Below are positions 49,231 to 62,245 of a stretch of DNA of 64,000 nt, piece after piece. Within the stretch, counting starts at the first letter, position 1. Each line of letters starts with the position of its first letter. The notes under the pieces were generated by a model. The model searched no databases and was not told where the DNA came from. It saw only the letters and a program-made list of their open reading frames with translations. The position numbers and the translations under genes are program-made. The stretch is from Hetaerina americana (lineage: Eukaryota > Arthropoda > Insecta > Odonata > Calopterygidae): contig JAKTNV010000003.1 of assembly GCA_022747635.1 (NCBI GenBank), positions 32,096,551 to 32,160,550 of the forward strand. Direction: 5' to 3'.

Positions 49231-52200
49231 TCCAAGTTCCCGGATCCTACCCATGTAATGTGTCACAGTGCAAAGCATGCCCTCTCTCCCTATCCGTATA
49301 CCTCACCACTAGAATTCCCATCCAACTTACAACAGCGCATCCAATGACCCTCGTGATGTGAACTTCCCCGCTTTCCTCCATCCGTATAAAAAAAATCACA
49401 GATTCCCTTCCACGAAGTTCCCCGTTTCGCAATACGTTCTAAATCATATCTATCATTCCACCCCCATCCTCTATTGGCCTCTCCCTTACATACACCCATA
49501 AAAAATTGCTTATCCTCACCGAATCATTTTTAAGCAGAAGTAACGAAGCTAGTTCGCAGAGTGCGTCGCTCGTATACATACCCTTAGGGGCACTAAATTT
49601 TTGCAGGATTCCGAGAACACGCATAAGAATTTCTTGAAACTATCGATACGAGAACCGCATGAGAGATTTCTTCCATCCGACCTCTCGGGATAGAAAACGG
49701 AATTCTCCACTGTTTATACTGATTCACTTCAAAGAACTGAGCCTGAAGGAGAATCCAAATAAGTAGAAAAACAATTTTTTAGGAGGAAAATCAACTAAAT
49801 TAATTACGGAATGAATGGCGTACGGAAATGCGAGATACCATACATGCGACCGTTCATTTCCTCCGAAAACGGAAAATAATAAATCAAAAAGCGATGAACA
49901 GAGAAGGAAATACCAATTTCAAAACGCAAATAAAAAAGATAGGTACCACCGGAGTGGTTAAAAAAACGCGAAGAGATTAATACATTGGGGGAGGAAGGAC
50001 ATGTTGGGGAGTTAAAACAGAAACACGCCCCGCGGCCGACGGAAGGGGCAGTCAAGTCGGTCGTCTCTCATGGTAGAGAAGAATGACGAGGGGGGAGAAC
50101 TCGAAATACGATGGAGTCAAATTTCACGGCTCTTTCCGAGGGGTGTGGGAAGGGTCTCAGCGAGGATGCGGCTTCCTTTGTGTTCGCGAGCACGCCTCCC
50201 ACGCACGCGGCCCCCAAAGAGTCCGACGAAAGTGGTAGATGCAGAGGAGAGAGAGAGAGGAGAGAGAAGAAGGGATGGGTGAGGTATGGCTCGGGCGGAG
50301 TGGGAGGGAAGAGCGTGCCCGTCGGAGCGGGAATAATCCCATTCGGCGGAAAAGGCCTCCTTCGAGGGACCAGAGAATGAGGGTGGGGCAAGGTATGCGA
50401 CAACAACCATCCTCCTTCCTCTCTAATTCCTCCCCGTACTCCGTCGTGCGTGGGCCCCGTGAACACGCCCATGGACCCTACAGCCCCGGTCGAATGCACC
50501 ATGGGCAGGATCCGTGTCCCGTCCCTAATCTCTCTCTCTCTCTCAACCCCCCCTTTATCTTTCCGCTGCTCCCCTCTCCCCAACATTCGGGAGTGCATCC
50601 GTCCACCTCTTGTCTCCATGGTTTACAATACGATGATATATAGTATGTAACGCGATCCCATGATTAATGCATACGACGCGGCCAGTCATACCTGGCATCT
50701 ACATCGCTTTCACTCGACGGTGATAAAAAAAAAGGATTGGCTACATTTCGATGGTTTCGACGATGGAAATGGCGCATCCACTCTCAGTTAAAATTGAGAT
50801 GCTGACATTTTTATGTGCATCGGAAATACCTGTTCGGTCGTTTCGACAACCGGAGCACTCTCGGGCTGTTTTTTCCATCCCGTTAACAAAGAAATCCGCT
50901 TTGAGAGCTTTTTTTTACTCCCCGAAAGAAATGATGGATTCCGTAACGGTGCTCACTAGTAAGAAGATTACTAATGTTCATTCGTTCTCGTGGTGATGCG
51001 GAAGCGCAAGAGCCAATACATGTATCTATAAACTTCATAACAATCATTCTTCGTTACCCAGTCATTCAATGTTACCATTTGAAAATCTATCGCTACCGAA
51101 CTTTGTACTAACTTCCGGTAAACCTCAGATCTGTCATAACCTCATTAGCTAAACATCAGGTCTCTTACCCTGTACGTAGAAGTAGCTCGTTATGTATTTT
51201 CCTATGAATAATCCATTTCTTATTTGGTGGTAGTGTCCATCCATAAACCTACCCTAACCGGTAGATTACCTTACAATAATAATAATATCCCATTTCTTAA
51301 GCAACCGATGAAAACGCATACCGGAATCATTAATATTCATTTTATTACTTATCACCTACGAATTCTATAAGGTAATAGTTTATCGAGAAGAAATCAATGA
51401 ACTGCGGCAAGAATATTTGTTTTGCAGTTTGACTCGATGGAGTTAATACGCGAATAATATGCACTAATTCTTTCACAGGTCATCGCATACATATTGTCTC
51501 GCGAGTTTTTCTTCTTAAATCGGCTATAATCACATTTAAGAAATGACAATTACGTCTTCATCATGGTTTTTCATAAATATCGCAAACCAAAAGTAAACAA
51601 TTTTGCCAATACTTCACGTTGGTAATGAATCGTGGGTCCAAGCATGAGACGGATGGTAAAAGAGAAGGCCCTAACTATAATTTTACGGTAAACAAAACAT
51701 TCAGTAGACTATGTGGCATGCAGCTTTCCCGATAGTGCAATCGTCGGTTAACGGGGTAAAAGGAACGAAATTATATAATCAAACAATATGACTAAATTAT
51801 TTTATCAAAGAATTCTGATTATCCCATGGTAAGCAACAAGCGAAGTTTATTTTTCTGTCATAGCTTTAACAAATTGTGCGCATGCAAACGTGAAACCTCG
51901 TCATGATTTCAGTAACCAGATTGAATGTTTTAACCTCTTTCCCTTTGAGTTCCGGATCTAAAATAACTCTGTTAGACCCCTCTTTGTGGCACTATAAATA
52001 AGGATAAAAGGCCTCAATACATATTTACCATTACTTGAATATAATTAAATCAGATTAAATGAACTAAAACTTTCTCAGGGAACATAGATTTGACAAACAA
52101 AATATAATAAATTAACACAGAGAAGATACCAATTTATTCAGCATTAAAAACTGTTCAGAGATATATTTACTTGTCATTCCTACAAAATGAATCAATTCAT

Positions 52201-53525
52201 TGCTACAAAAAGGGCTTTGTTCTACATTCGCAATGGGAACAAATAAATATTTTGCAATCAGAAAATGAAGGTGAATCAAAGGGCATAATGGATAACGCTT
52301 TCAAAAATTCGTAAAACGCCTGGGAAAATAGGAGTTTAAATTTAGTTAATACTTGAATTTGCTTTTCAGTTGATAGGGGATGACAGCAGTGAACACTGGG
52401 ATAAGCGAAATATACATAGAATACATTTATTGTCTCAATTGTGATTATGTACAACGTAAAATAGTCTCTTATTTGGTGTTTGGGCCAAGCGTAGAGTAAT
52501 ATTTCCCGTCATTGTTTTGCTATTTGAAATGCAATCCCCAAAGCTGAAAAAAGGCGACAAAACCTTTTCGTACAGTACCATAAATAAGATGTTTACTTAT
52601 CTACACTGAATAAAATACAAAATTCATTTAAAATGTTAACAATTAGTTTGAGTGAAATCAATTAGAAACACAATTGTGAACAGTGGCCAGGTGCGTCAAA
52701 CTCCAAAAAAAATCCCTCTGACTTCAAATTTATGTTTAACTTTAAACTTTTAGCCAAACTATTTAAAGATTAGGGCCTTGAATCTCTTCGACCACGTTTA
52801 TCCTTGGCTTCCTCCGTGTACTTTTCACCACAAATAATTTAGTCTTCTCATATAACGTTCGGTGACTCGGCTCAGATCCATATTCTTAATGCGGCCACCA
52901 CACTGGGGTAATTAATCAATGAAGTACCCCACATCCACCCATTTTAGTCGAAATTTAAACTTATCCTAGCATATTTGTTTCATTACTATTAAATAAATTG
53001 ACGGTACACTCATTTGCTGTGTTAAAAAAACGTTCCTTTTTTGATCTCCAAATATGGCCAACAACAAATCTGCTTGTATCCACGAGATTCTTAGCATTTC
53101 CATCTAGATTACAATTTTTGGAAATATTATGCTTAAGTACACAAAATCATCACTTGTTCAATCAATTATTCATCCACACAGAGAGGAATGGCTACTAAAT
53201 TCGAATTAATAGTTGTTGGCGAGAAAAAGTCATGACAATTATAATGAGACTAACTCCTTTTTTTTGGCCCAGTTACACTTTTATATTGACCTTCCCCACC
53301 ATTCCTGGGTCTGTCCTTCATGTGTGTTCCTATCCTTTTTCCTTAAATCTATATCCGCGTCAATTTGTTCGTCATTTGGCGGGTTTTCATGCTTGAATAT
53401 ATAAATATATGTAAATAGTAACACTTATAAGGACACTCACATTGTACATTGTTAAAGCTTTCGGCCTTCTCCGATGCCTTCTTCAAGTAAGACTGTCTTG
53501 CTCGCGTGAGTGTTTCTATATTATC

Positions 53526-53527
<2 letters not shown>
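49231..53527. other. Non-coding stretch
   Basis: AT-rich except for a GC-rich island at about 50030-50620, which is purine-rich and then C-rich on the plus strand and again gives overlapping random open frames. At 53429-53500 the minus strand reads TTGAAGAAGGC, GGCCGAAAGCTTTAACAA and TGTGAGTGTCCTT, resembling a retroelement terminus next to the AT array that follows. Confidence 0.55.

Positions 53528-53571
<44 letters not shown>
53528..53571. repeat. AT dinucleotide microsatellite
   Basis: About 22 AT units, followed by imperfect TATATGTG-type sequence up to the SINE at 53609. Confidence 0.97.
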
Positions 53572-53575
<4 letters not shown>

Positions 53576-53608
53576 GTGTATATATAATTATATATGTGTT
53601 TGTGGGGT

Positions 53609-53778
53609 GGGGTCGCGGTAGTCCAGGGGTAGATCGTTGGACTACTGACAGGGGTAGATCGTGGGAGGGCCCGGGTTCGATTCCCGGGCCAGCCTCACTG
53701 GGCACCTGCAGCTCCACCCAAGCTATGTGATTTTTCGAGTACCAGATCTTGCAGGGAAACCATAACCGGCACAGGGAA
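53609..53778 (+). mobile_element. tRNA-derived SINE (family 1), 3'-truncated
   Basis: The head reads GGGTCGCGGTAGTCCAGGGG and GGGTTCGATTCCCGGGCC, followed by the body AGCTCCACCCAAGCTATG and ACCATAACCGGCACAGGGAA, where similarity ends. An internal duplication of AGGGGTAGATCGT lies in the head between the two boxes. It abuts a degenerate AT-rich repeat on its 5' side. Despite a good B box it does not fold as a tRNA. Confidence 0.88.
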
Positions 53779-56700
53779 TTATCCGAATTATCTCACGTCC
53801 ATTCCTTAATATTTATCATTACCATATTATGGATATTAGTTTTAGGGTACTTACTTTTAATCCGTACGTTAAAAGGCAACGAAAAGAGGTCTGTTATTTT
53901 CCATAATAGAGTTTAAAACAATTCATTGCCACGATACATCATACATTTTCAATGAATTTGCAATCTTTATACGTTTTGAAGTGCTGTTTTATAAATCATA
54001 GATACAGCAAATATATTTGTGAGCCCAAGTTACCCAACATTATTATGTTGCACCGCATTAAACTGAGAATTTGGCCGCAACAAGATATTAAATTGATTTC
54101 AGTAATTACATTTAGAATAACCTGTTTAATACCTCTCAAAACATACAGAACGATGATTTAGTACACATTAATAAGATAGTGCCCTGGGTGATACTGCAAT
54201 ATATTCTAATTGAAATTTCGCAATGGCAGGCGTCCCAATGAAGTATACGCGTCAGTACGTAAGGAAAGGGCATGTGACTTACAAATAGTTGTCTTCTACA
54301 TTTTAAGTTAGTAAGGAAAGTTTCAAGTTTCCTTTCTCAAAATATATTGCCCTGATTATATGAAATATGATGATAACATGACATGATGATTGTTTGACCT
54401 TATATATGTTGATTATTGTATTAAACTGTAGTTACTGAGAATTAATATTAGTAAACATTATTTAATTAATGCTATAAAAACATATATGAGTATAATATAT
54501 CCTGGTTTAAAAAATAGATAAGTTATACGATACATTTTCAGAGATATTAAGATAATATATACAATAAACAAAAAAAATATCTAAAATTACCTGCGTTACA
54601 TGATACTAAAGTTTAACTCTTCTTTAATATTTTCGTAAAACCTTTCTACAAATACTACCTCTATTTCTTCATGTTTCCCTACGACCTTGTGTTCCACGGT
54701 TGTTAGGCGACCATTACCATTAAAGTCAATTAAATAAATTTAGTTTAACTCACAATATTTTCCACTTTCTGACACAGGTTCCCATAGTTACTCAAGTACT
54801 TTTCACCATGGCATTTGACTAATGTGTTGGTCGAAATATGAGCTAGGAATGTGAAAAATGTTGTGCACTTCAAGAATTTATTTTCTTCTTAAAATTACGT
54901 ACGTACTACAAAGTGATGCCTGAACAAATCAAGCTCATTGCGTCTGAAATTGAAATCAACGGGTAATATCACACAGCATAACAGCGGTGTTGATTTTAAT
55001 ATTATAAGGGATAAACTGGGCACTACCTCTCTTAATGTAATAAATAATTATTTAATACATAAATTACACCAATAATTCATATTCCATACCTAGTACAATA
55101 CCTATTTAGTTTTTGAAAATATCACGTACAATTGCAATTGGGTGACTTTAAATACAAAATTTTCTATAATTTTCTAACTTTTTTGAGAATAATAATAATT
55201 TTACACTCCCATATTTAAAGTCATGCTTGCAAATTCGACTACTATGAAAGGAAACCACAGAAACCTAGCCAACACAGAAACCTAGCCAACACAGAAATAG
55301 CACTCTCATATATTTGCAAATGACTCAGGAAAATAGACTTCACTTCTTTGATGGAGCGCACGACACAAAAGTAGAGGTAGAAGAGAGACCATCAACGTAC
55401 GTACGTACATGAAAGACGTCGAAAGTGTGTGGCATTCAATTAGCGATCAATTTTTTTTTAATCCGCCGCTGGCATTGGTCCTGAAGGTGCACTTAGATTC
55501 TCACAAAATAAATCAAAGAGGTGGCCAATCAGCACTGGCAGAAAGCACTGGCGTTAAAAAATCCGCGTCCTTTTCCAACCCTATTTGACCAGGTCGCACT
55601 TTCGCTTCCGCGATTCATCCCTGAGGTCTGGGCCCGGCGAGCTTTATAAACTTTCCGTCGCACGCAGGAGTGCCTTCGGGGTCCTTTTTGTGAATTTTAA
55701 TTTTGTTTATCCTCCCGGCCGCTTTGTCTCATGCCCTCGCGTTTCTGAATTGAAGTGAGGCGTGAAGAGAGGTGAGAACACAAGGGAGAGAGCAGGCGGA
55801 CGGGGATTCGCGGCGCCGAGTCATTCCCGCCGCTGGCAGAGACGGGGGACTTCCATGGCTAGTCGATCTCCGAAGCAGGAAAGGCGACGGCTGATGGGAA
55901 TTGAAATACGAAAATGATCCACACTCCTGCCCATTTTCCTTTTTCACCGGAGAATATGATGGCAGAAACAGGTCTTGAAATGGTGCCGTGCATAGTGCAT
56001 CCTTGAGTATGGAAGGCGACGCTAAGTGTATATCCAATTTAAGCATACTTTACCTTTGCCGTCATTTTCCTCAAAAGTCATCAAGCGAATGCTGAAGGCT
56101 GCACGACATTGACGCACGCGAGAGAGAAAATGGCCGTGATATCCAGGGGACGCAAATGTAGACGGAGGAATTAGTTCGCAAGGCAAGAAGCAGCTGGGCG
56201 CAAGACTGATTAAAATATGAAGGCAATACGTTTTTCCGTAGGTTACACGGAGGCGAGTGGTCTGATTGAGTTCAATTATGAATACATTTAAATATGATTC
56301 CGAGGAAGTCATTTTACGAAAAACTTTCAATAATCACCATGGTTCATCATCGGCTGACAGAATCTGAAAAAATCAAAACCTTCCGTCATTAGACGATGAA
56401 GAAAAACGATGGAAGTCTTTAAACGGTAAATGTAAACATTTTCCAAGAGAAGTATGATGAAGAGAATCTGCGAAAATTCAAACAAATCATAACCTGATGA
56501 GGTATTTTTCTCCATGAACAAATATGTAAAAAAAATCGGTCAACTGATCCTATGAATCCCGGGAATAATGAAATCAGGAATTTCATTCGATCTTTTTTCC
56601 ATTATGAATTGAATCTGCGTTTACTGAATTGCAAATACTTTCTTTGAGCATAATAATTTGATTTACGATCCTGAACAAAACACAATTACTAAATTTTAAT

Positions 56701-59700
56701 ATAAGGGAGGTATGGTGACTCATATAAATTTCAATTTTATTAGAGAACTCAAATAAAATACACTCGAAGGAATGGCGAGTATTCGAACGATCGATCTAAT
56801 GTACACGTGATACGGCGAAGAGATTCCAGGCGCATGAAATAACATGTAAATTTACGAATTTAGTCAAATATAAATACTAAAGGGAAACATTAGAAAGTTT
56901 CTACAGTAAAAAAGCGCATGAAAGAGCCGATAACTGTAAACAAGGGGACACCGTTTCAAATTTGAAAAACTGTGAAAAGTAGGAGGAGGCGTGACGCCAT
57001 ATTGAGGAGACGAAAAGCTGTGACATGGAAGGAGGTGGAGAGTCACAATCGATCAAAAATTCTAAGACCTAATGCATTGAAATCCATTATGAAACAACAT
57101 TTAATTTACTAGAGTTGAAGTAAATTGATGGGTTTCGTAGATATTTAGCATCGTTTTAAATTTCAATAACACCTACGAACGACGAACATCTGTCCACCAT
57201 TAGTGAAATAATGTCGGGTTTTACACCAGAATAGTTCCTCCACCTTCGCTGACGTTTAATGAAAGACTCGCCCATGGTCTTCAGGGCAATTCGCTTCACC
57301 ACACTCCCTCCCTCCTTCCATAGAGCACTTATTCAAATTCTCAACTTGAGAATAAGAAGAGGATGCTGCTGCTAAGTCAATTCTCACTCAGAACAAAAAT
57401 GAAATTTCCTTACAGATCGTTAAATGAGTTACACGGAATATAAAATCTAATTATCTAATGAATGCAATCAAAATATGAGGATTGATCGAAATTTGGAAAG
57501 GTTAGCTCGTTCGAGAGTGCTATTCAAAATATCGTATTGACTATAGACTATAAGCTGAGGTACTTTCCAAAACCTTACACTGATTAGTTAGTTCCTACTC
57601 TCTAATGACATGTATCTGAGTTGAGTGCTGTTATCATTCGACGGAAAGAAGAGACAGCTGAGCAACATTAAATTGCACGGTGAATACATAATTAGAGTAA
57701 ACCTAAGGATAGAGTATTAGAGGATGACGGCCTTCTTAATCAATAATTGGTCTTAAGCTGCTAGGTAGCGAGAACGAATTAACAGAATTCCCAGTCTAGT
57801 TCACAGATCTTTGCACATAACTTCGTGAAATATCGTTCTACGACAGCCTGCCTAGTTGGACCAATTTATGCACGAAAAACGAGAAGCTAACGAGAGAGAT
57901 AGGGAAATATTTCGAGTTAAATACTCTTGGGCACAATTCAACTTACTTTAATTACCACCCGTTTTGTGAATGAGTATGCCACCACGTAACTCCACGTAAC
58001 TGTACAGTTTTGCTATTTTGGCAACGAAGATTCCATTTCTGATCCGGCTTTGGCAAAATAATATGCTTACACTGAGGAAAACACAGCATTACTCTTAAAG
58101 GCAAAATAGCTACATCTTTGCGCGGGAGAGAACTCGAGTGTAGTCGGCGGTTTGCCTGCCATATTACAGCCTAGTAAGAGGTTCGTTATTAAATAAACAT
58201 TTTAACTGGCCTACAGGATTCCCTGGGCCAAAAACATTACGAGACTCGACATTTTCCCCATTTATATCCCAGGAGACGAACAAAAAGAGGGAAATAAGTA
58301 TTCAACAGGGCTTTTATTTGCTAAAGCAGCTAAAAAATTATTTCAATTCCAAAGGATTTAATCGAATCCCCATAGATAGATGGAGAATGTTACAGTACTC
58401 TTGAAAGGCGTACATAAACCGTCAAAGTGAAGGGGGAATTGAAAGAGGGGAGATACGGTCGAAGAGGTGAAGGGGAAGGGGGGAGGAGACGTACGAAGGG
58501 ATTGGAAAATGAGCGGAGGGCGGAAGAGGGGCCGTGGGTGGCAACCGGAGCACCCACGTAACGCTTATATGAGATATCGATGTGCCAACCGTTTGTATTT
58601 ATTCCCATTTTATTCCACTCGCTCGTTATTAACGGATCGACGAGGATTCGGCACACAAAAAACACCCCTCGACAGGCGATCGCCAAACGATCCAAAACCA
58701 CAGGAAGTAGAGATAATGGGAGAGAGGGAGAGGGATCTGGAAAGGTAGAAAAGGATTGGCTTGGAACGGATTAGGAGGAGTGGGTGCCGGAGCTTAAAAA
58801 GTCATGTTGGGATGTAGGGAGAGGACGACCGATAAAGGAGAGGATGTGGAAGAATAAAGCGAGAACGAGAGAAGGCCGGGGTGGACTAGATGATCATGAG
58901 GTAAGAATAGATGAAAGCAACAGTGTTCAGAAGGTAAGTGAGGTGGCGAGCCAACTAGAATATCGAGGAGTGGAAAAATAAGAAGAGTGGAAAAAATGTT
59001 TGAAATTGGAGATTCGAAGAAAAGGGATGAATTTGTCAGAGAAGGTGGGGAGATAAGTAGGACCGAAGAAAGGGTAGGGAATGACTAAGACATCAAATAT
59101 ACAATTAATTGATAAAAATGAACAAAATACTCGCCTTCATATGATCCTTATTCTTATCCATAACCGGTGGAGATTAAAGACCATAGCTGTAGAGAATACG
59201 CAAAACATCTTAACTGTCCGCGGCGAAATAAGGTGTTAAATGATCGAATAAACAATGGAGAAGTTTTCCGTAAGTGATATAAAAGAAAATTATTCCAACA
59301 TATTGGACTTGATTTCTTCACATACACGGAAATATTACATGAAAAAACAAAGAATGAACATTTTTTAGAAGGACTTCTCATTCCCAGGTCAAAGAAATAC
59401 TAAGGTTCTGATAAATATCATTAAGACTGCTCGGAGTTAGAATGTCACGTTTTTAAAGAGACAATGAAGAAGGAACAAACATTTGAAAAAATAATATGAA
59501 TTTAATGATAGAGAGGTATCAGTTCCGCTTTCTTTATACACATTAAATAAGATATTTTCGCAAAGGTTTCGAAATGACATACAGGTAACTTTCCCATACA
59601 AACTATGACCATATGAAAATCTAATTTTATTAATCAAATCATTTCGGTACGTTCTTATTAGCGTATTATAAAACCATCAGCCCTACCTATTCCTTGACAA

Positions 59701-61957
59701 ATGTGAATTAAGCATTATATGCCATGACAGAGACAATTTGATTCTCACATGACTGCTGAAATACTCTTGCGACACACGAACACTCAAATATTAATAATAT
59801 ACAAAACACCGATGCTTACGACCGCATTGCTTCTTACCTCTTTATGATACGGAGCTTTTTGTTCACAGTGGTTACTTTTACTTCGATAAGACAAAAGAGC
59901 CAAAACTTCTCAATGTTCATCAGAGAAATAAAGATACGATCGCCAAATTAACATTATTTTTTGCAACCGGATACCACAGATGACTACAATTTAATACAGG
60001 ATTATCTCCGAGTTCAATGATAAGTTCCAATCGACTAAGGGACTGGGAATACTATACCAATGATATTTTCTCAGAAAAAGTATTACACTAGGGGCAATTG
60101 ATTCCCAGCAATGTCTTATCCCTGATGGATGAATAATCCATAGCATATTGACTGCGCGTAAAAACAGTCAACGGAAAATTTAACGTAAAGACAAAAAAGC
60201 CGAAGAATCGATACACGACCAAATAAAAAAGCAAAAGGCGCGGAAACTAAAGAAAAACAAACAAAATATTGCTTTTTCTTAAAACTATATGGAAGGTAGG
60301 GGCAAGTACAGAGGATAAAGGGAAAATGAAAAGAATGTGGGAAAGGAGTGCACGCTGGGAGTTGGAGGGGTGATGGTTGTAACGGCTAGAGGGGTTTACA
60401 TTGAAGGGGTAACTAGTAAAAGGGAGAAGGGAGCGGGAACATGGTGGGATTGGGAAAAAAGGAATCGGGGTGGGAGCCGTATTGACGGCTGTCGAGCCGA
60501 GAGGACGGCGAATGAGAATTTGTGGTTATTTGAAAAGTGCCGAAGGCAGGCGACAACTTCTGTTTTTAATAAATAAATGCGTCCACGGCAAAAAAAAAGA
60601 AAAAACAAAGAACTCTTTGACGGAAGTGGTGAGAGCGGAATGCGCACGATTCAAAGGAGGGCGTCAAAAGGGCGGATGAAGAGTGGAAGAGAAGAAAGAG
60701 AGGATGGAAGAGAGGACAGTGACAGGCGAATAGGAAATGCATTATAGGAGAGAGTGAAATTACCACTTTGAGAGGAGGGGAGAGGGCAGAGGGCAGAGAG
60801 AAAGAGAAGGTAACACAGAAGCTTCCCTCTTCCCGATTCTTTCCCGAGGCCGTCCGCTTTTCATTTTTTTCCAAGCGTGAAATGAGCGCACTTGCCATTT
60901 CTAGTAGAACGCAGAGAATTTGGGGAGGGTTGCGCAGCCTGTTTGTGAGTGATGGCTTTGCAAATCCCTAAGCGCCATAAATTTCGGTTTTCGCGATTCC
61001 CAGCGATGGAAATTCGGGAGTTGGGTCGTGCATCCGTTGGCATCGAGATTTTTCCCGGGCATTTGTGCGACCCGAGGGACTGGACGGAGAGGCACAAGTC
61101 GGGCCGCGGAGCAAGAGGGAGAGAGCCAGGGACTGAAGGGAAAAAAGGAACTACATCCAATTCTGTCACATGAATTGTTAAATCCCACACCGATGATAGA
61201 ACCAGAGATAAAATGAACTGAAAGTAAATTGGAGCTTTTTGTAATGCTATGCTCAGCCAAAATACCACGCTATTCGAACGGGAGTAGGTAAATGTCTTCA
61301 ATTCTACTGATCATGTAAAATCAGCACCGAGCAAAAAAAACACCAAAGGACACCGAATTCCATTGTGAATAAAGTTATTTGGTTACGAAAAATGGCACTG
61401 TGAATCCCATTGCACAGTAAACAAGTGGAAGTTCAGAATAGTAAAGAATTAAAACTGCAAAGGAATAGTATAAATACTCAAGAACAGAAAAACAGGACCT
61501 TTTAAAACTTCAATCGTGTTACGAGAATAACTTAACTTTCCTTCTAACCTCATTTTTGTTCGTTATAGTAAATGAAAAACATGATATAACATATAACGGC
61601 AAAAAGTGAAATTCAAATAATTTTTATGGCTTCAAATTTAACATCTAATTGGGAATGAATTGGTTATTTAACTATGGAAAGCAAGTGGCATTGAAATTTA
61701 ATACTTAAAAATAGTCTTACCAATACTAATTCCAAAGAAACTGTGGGAGATGCCGCAACAGTAACTTTTAACTGAGTCATCCGGTAATATGCATTTCAAC
61801 GGAACAATTTCAGAGCGTAAAAATCATCCGCCTTTGCCTTGGTCTTATACTAAGTAATAAGTCTTACTTTTGCTATACTATGAAAGCTAACTTCAAGCAC
61901 GTCTCGTGAGCAAAAAAAATGAATTGGTACTACCAAGTTAATGAAGGTCATCAATAT
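53779..61957. other. Non-coding stretch with purine-rich islands
   Basis: No gene recognised. GC-richer parts lie at 55480-55860 (including GGCCAATCAGC at 55523-55533 and TTTATAAA at 55643-55650, a possible CCAAT/TATA pair), 58430-59060 and 60290-61150 (purine-rich). The rest is AT-rich. Short open frames in the islands occur on both strands and lack motifs. Confidence 0.55.
55258..55291. repeat. Two-copy tandem repeat, 17-bp unit
   Basis: CAGAAACCTAGCCAACA occurs twice without a gap, followed by a partial third unit CAGAAAT. Confidence 0.95.
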
Positions 61958-62003
61958 CAATGTTAGCATAGAATAGATACCAATGTTAGCATAGAATAGA
62001 TAC
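61958..62003. repeat. Two-copy tandem repeat, 23-bp unit
   Basis: Two exact units beginning CAATGTTAGCATAGAATAGA directly adjoin the 3' end of the SINE at 62012. They may be a local duplication at its border. Confidence 0.95.
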
Positions 62004-62011
62004 CATTGACC

Positions 62012-62245
62012 AAATGGTAGAGTTCAACCAGTACTAAGCCCGACAGCGAGTGAAATTCACACATCAAAGTAGGGGGGCCAATTCCTTTCCCTGTGTCGGC
62101 TGTGTCGGCTTTCCCAGGAAGATCTGGTACCCGAAAAATCAAGCAGCATAGATTGAGCTGAGGGTGCCCAGAGAGGCTTGCCCGGGAATCGAACTCTGGG
62201 GCCTCCGTCAGTAGTCCAACACTCTACTCCTGGGCTGCCGCGACC
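62012..62245 (-). mobile_element. tRNA-derived SINE (family 1), tail-truncated
   Basis: On the minus strand the head reads GGGTCGCGGCAGCCCAGGAG and GAGTTCGATTCCCGGGC, then the body with CTGCTTGATTTTTCGGGTAC, a CTGTGTCGG-type duplication, and GTGAATTTCACTCGC. The tail beyond CTACCATTTGG is missing. It is flanked at its 3' side by the 23-bp tandem repeat. Confidence 0.9.

Noticed and set aside
53429..53500. A second hammerhead on the minus strand (TTGAAGA, GGC/GCC stem, GAAAGCTTT)
   Set aside because: Stem III has no loop and the cleavage triplet cannot be placed, so it is noted only as a possible retroelement terminus.
53609..53690. Possible tRNA genes, here and at the B boxes near 3725, 6055, 7490, 33125 and 62190
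   Set aside because: No complete cloverleaf or acceptor stem; each B box is followed by a SINE body.
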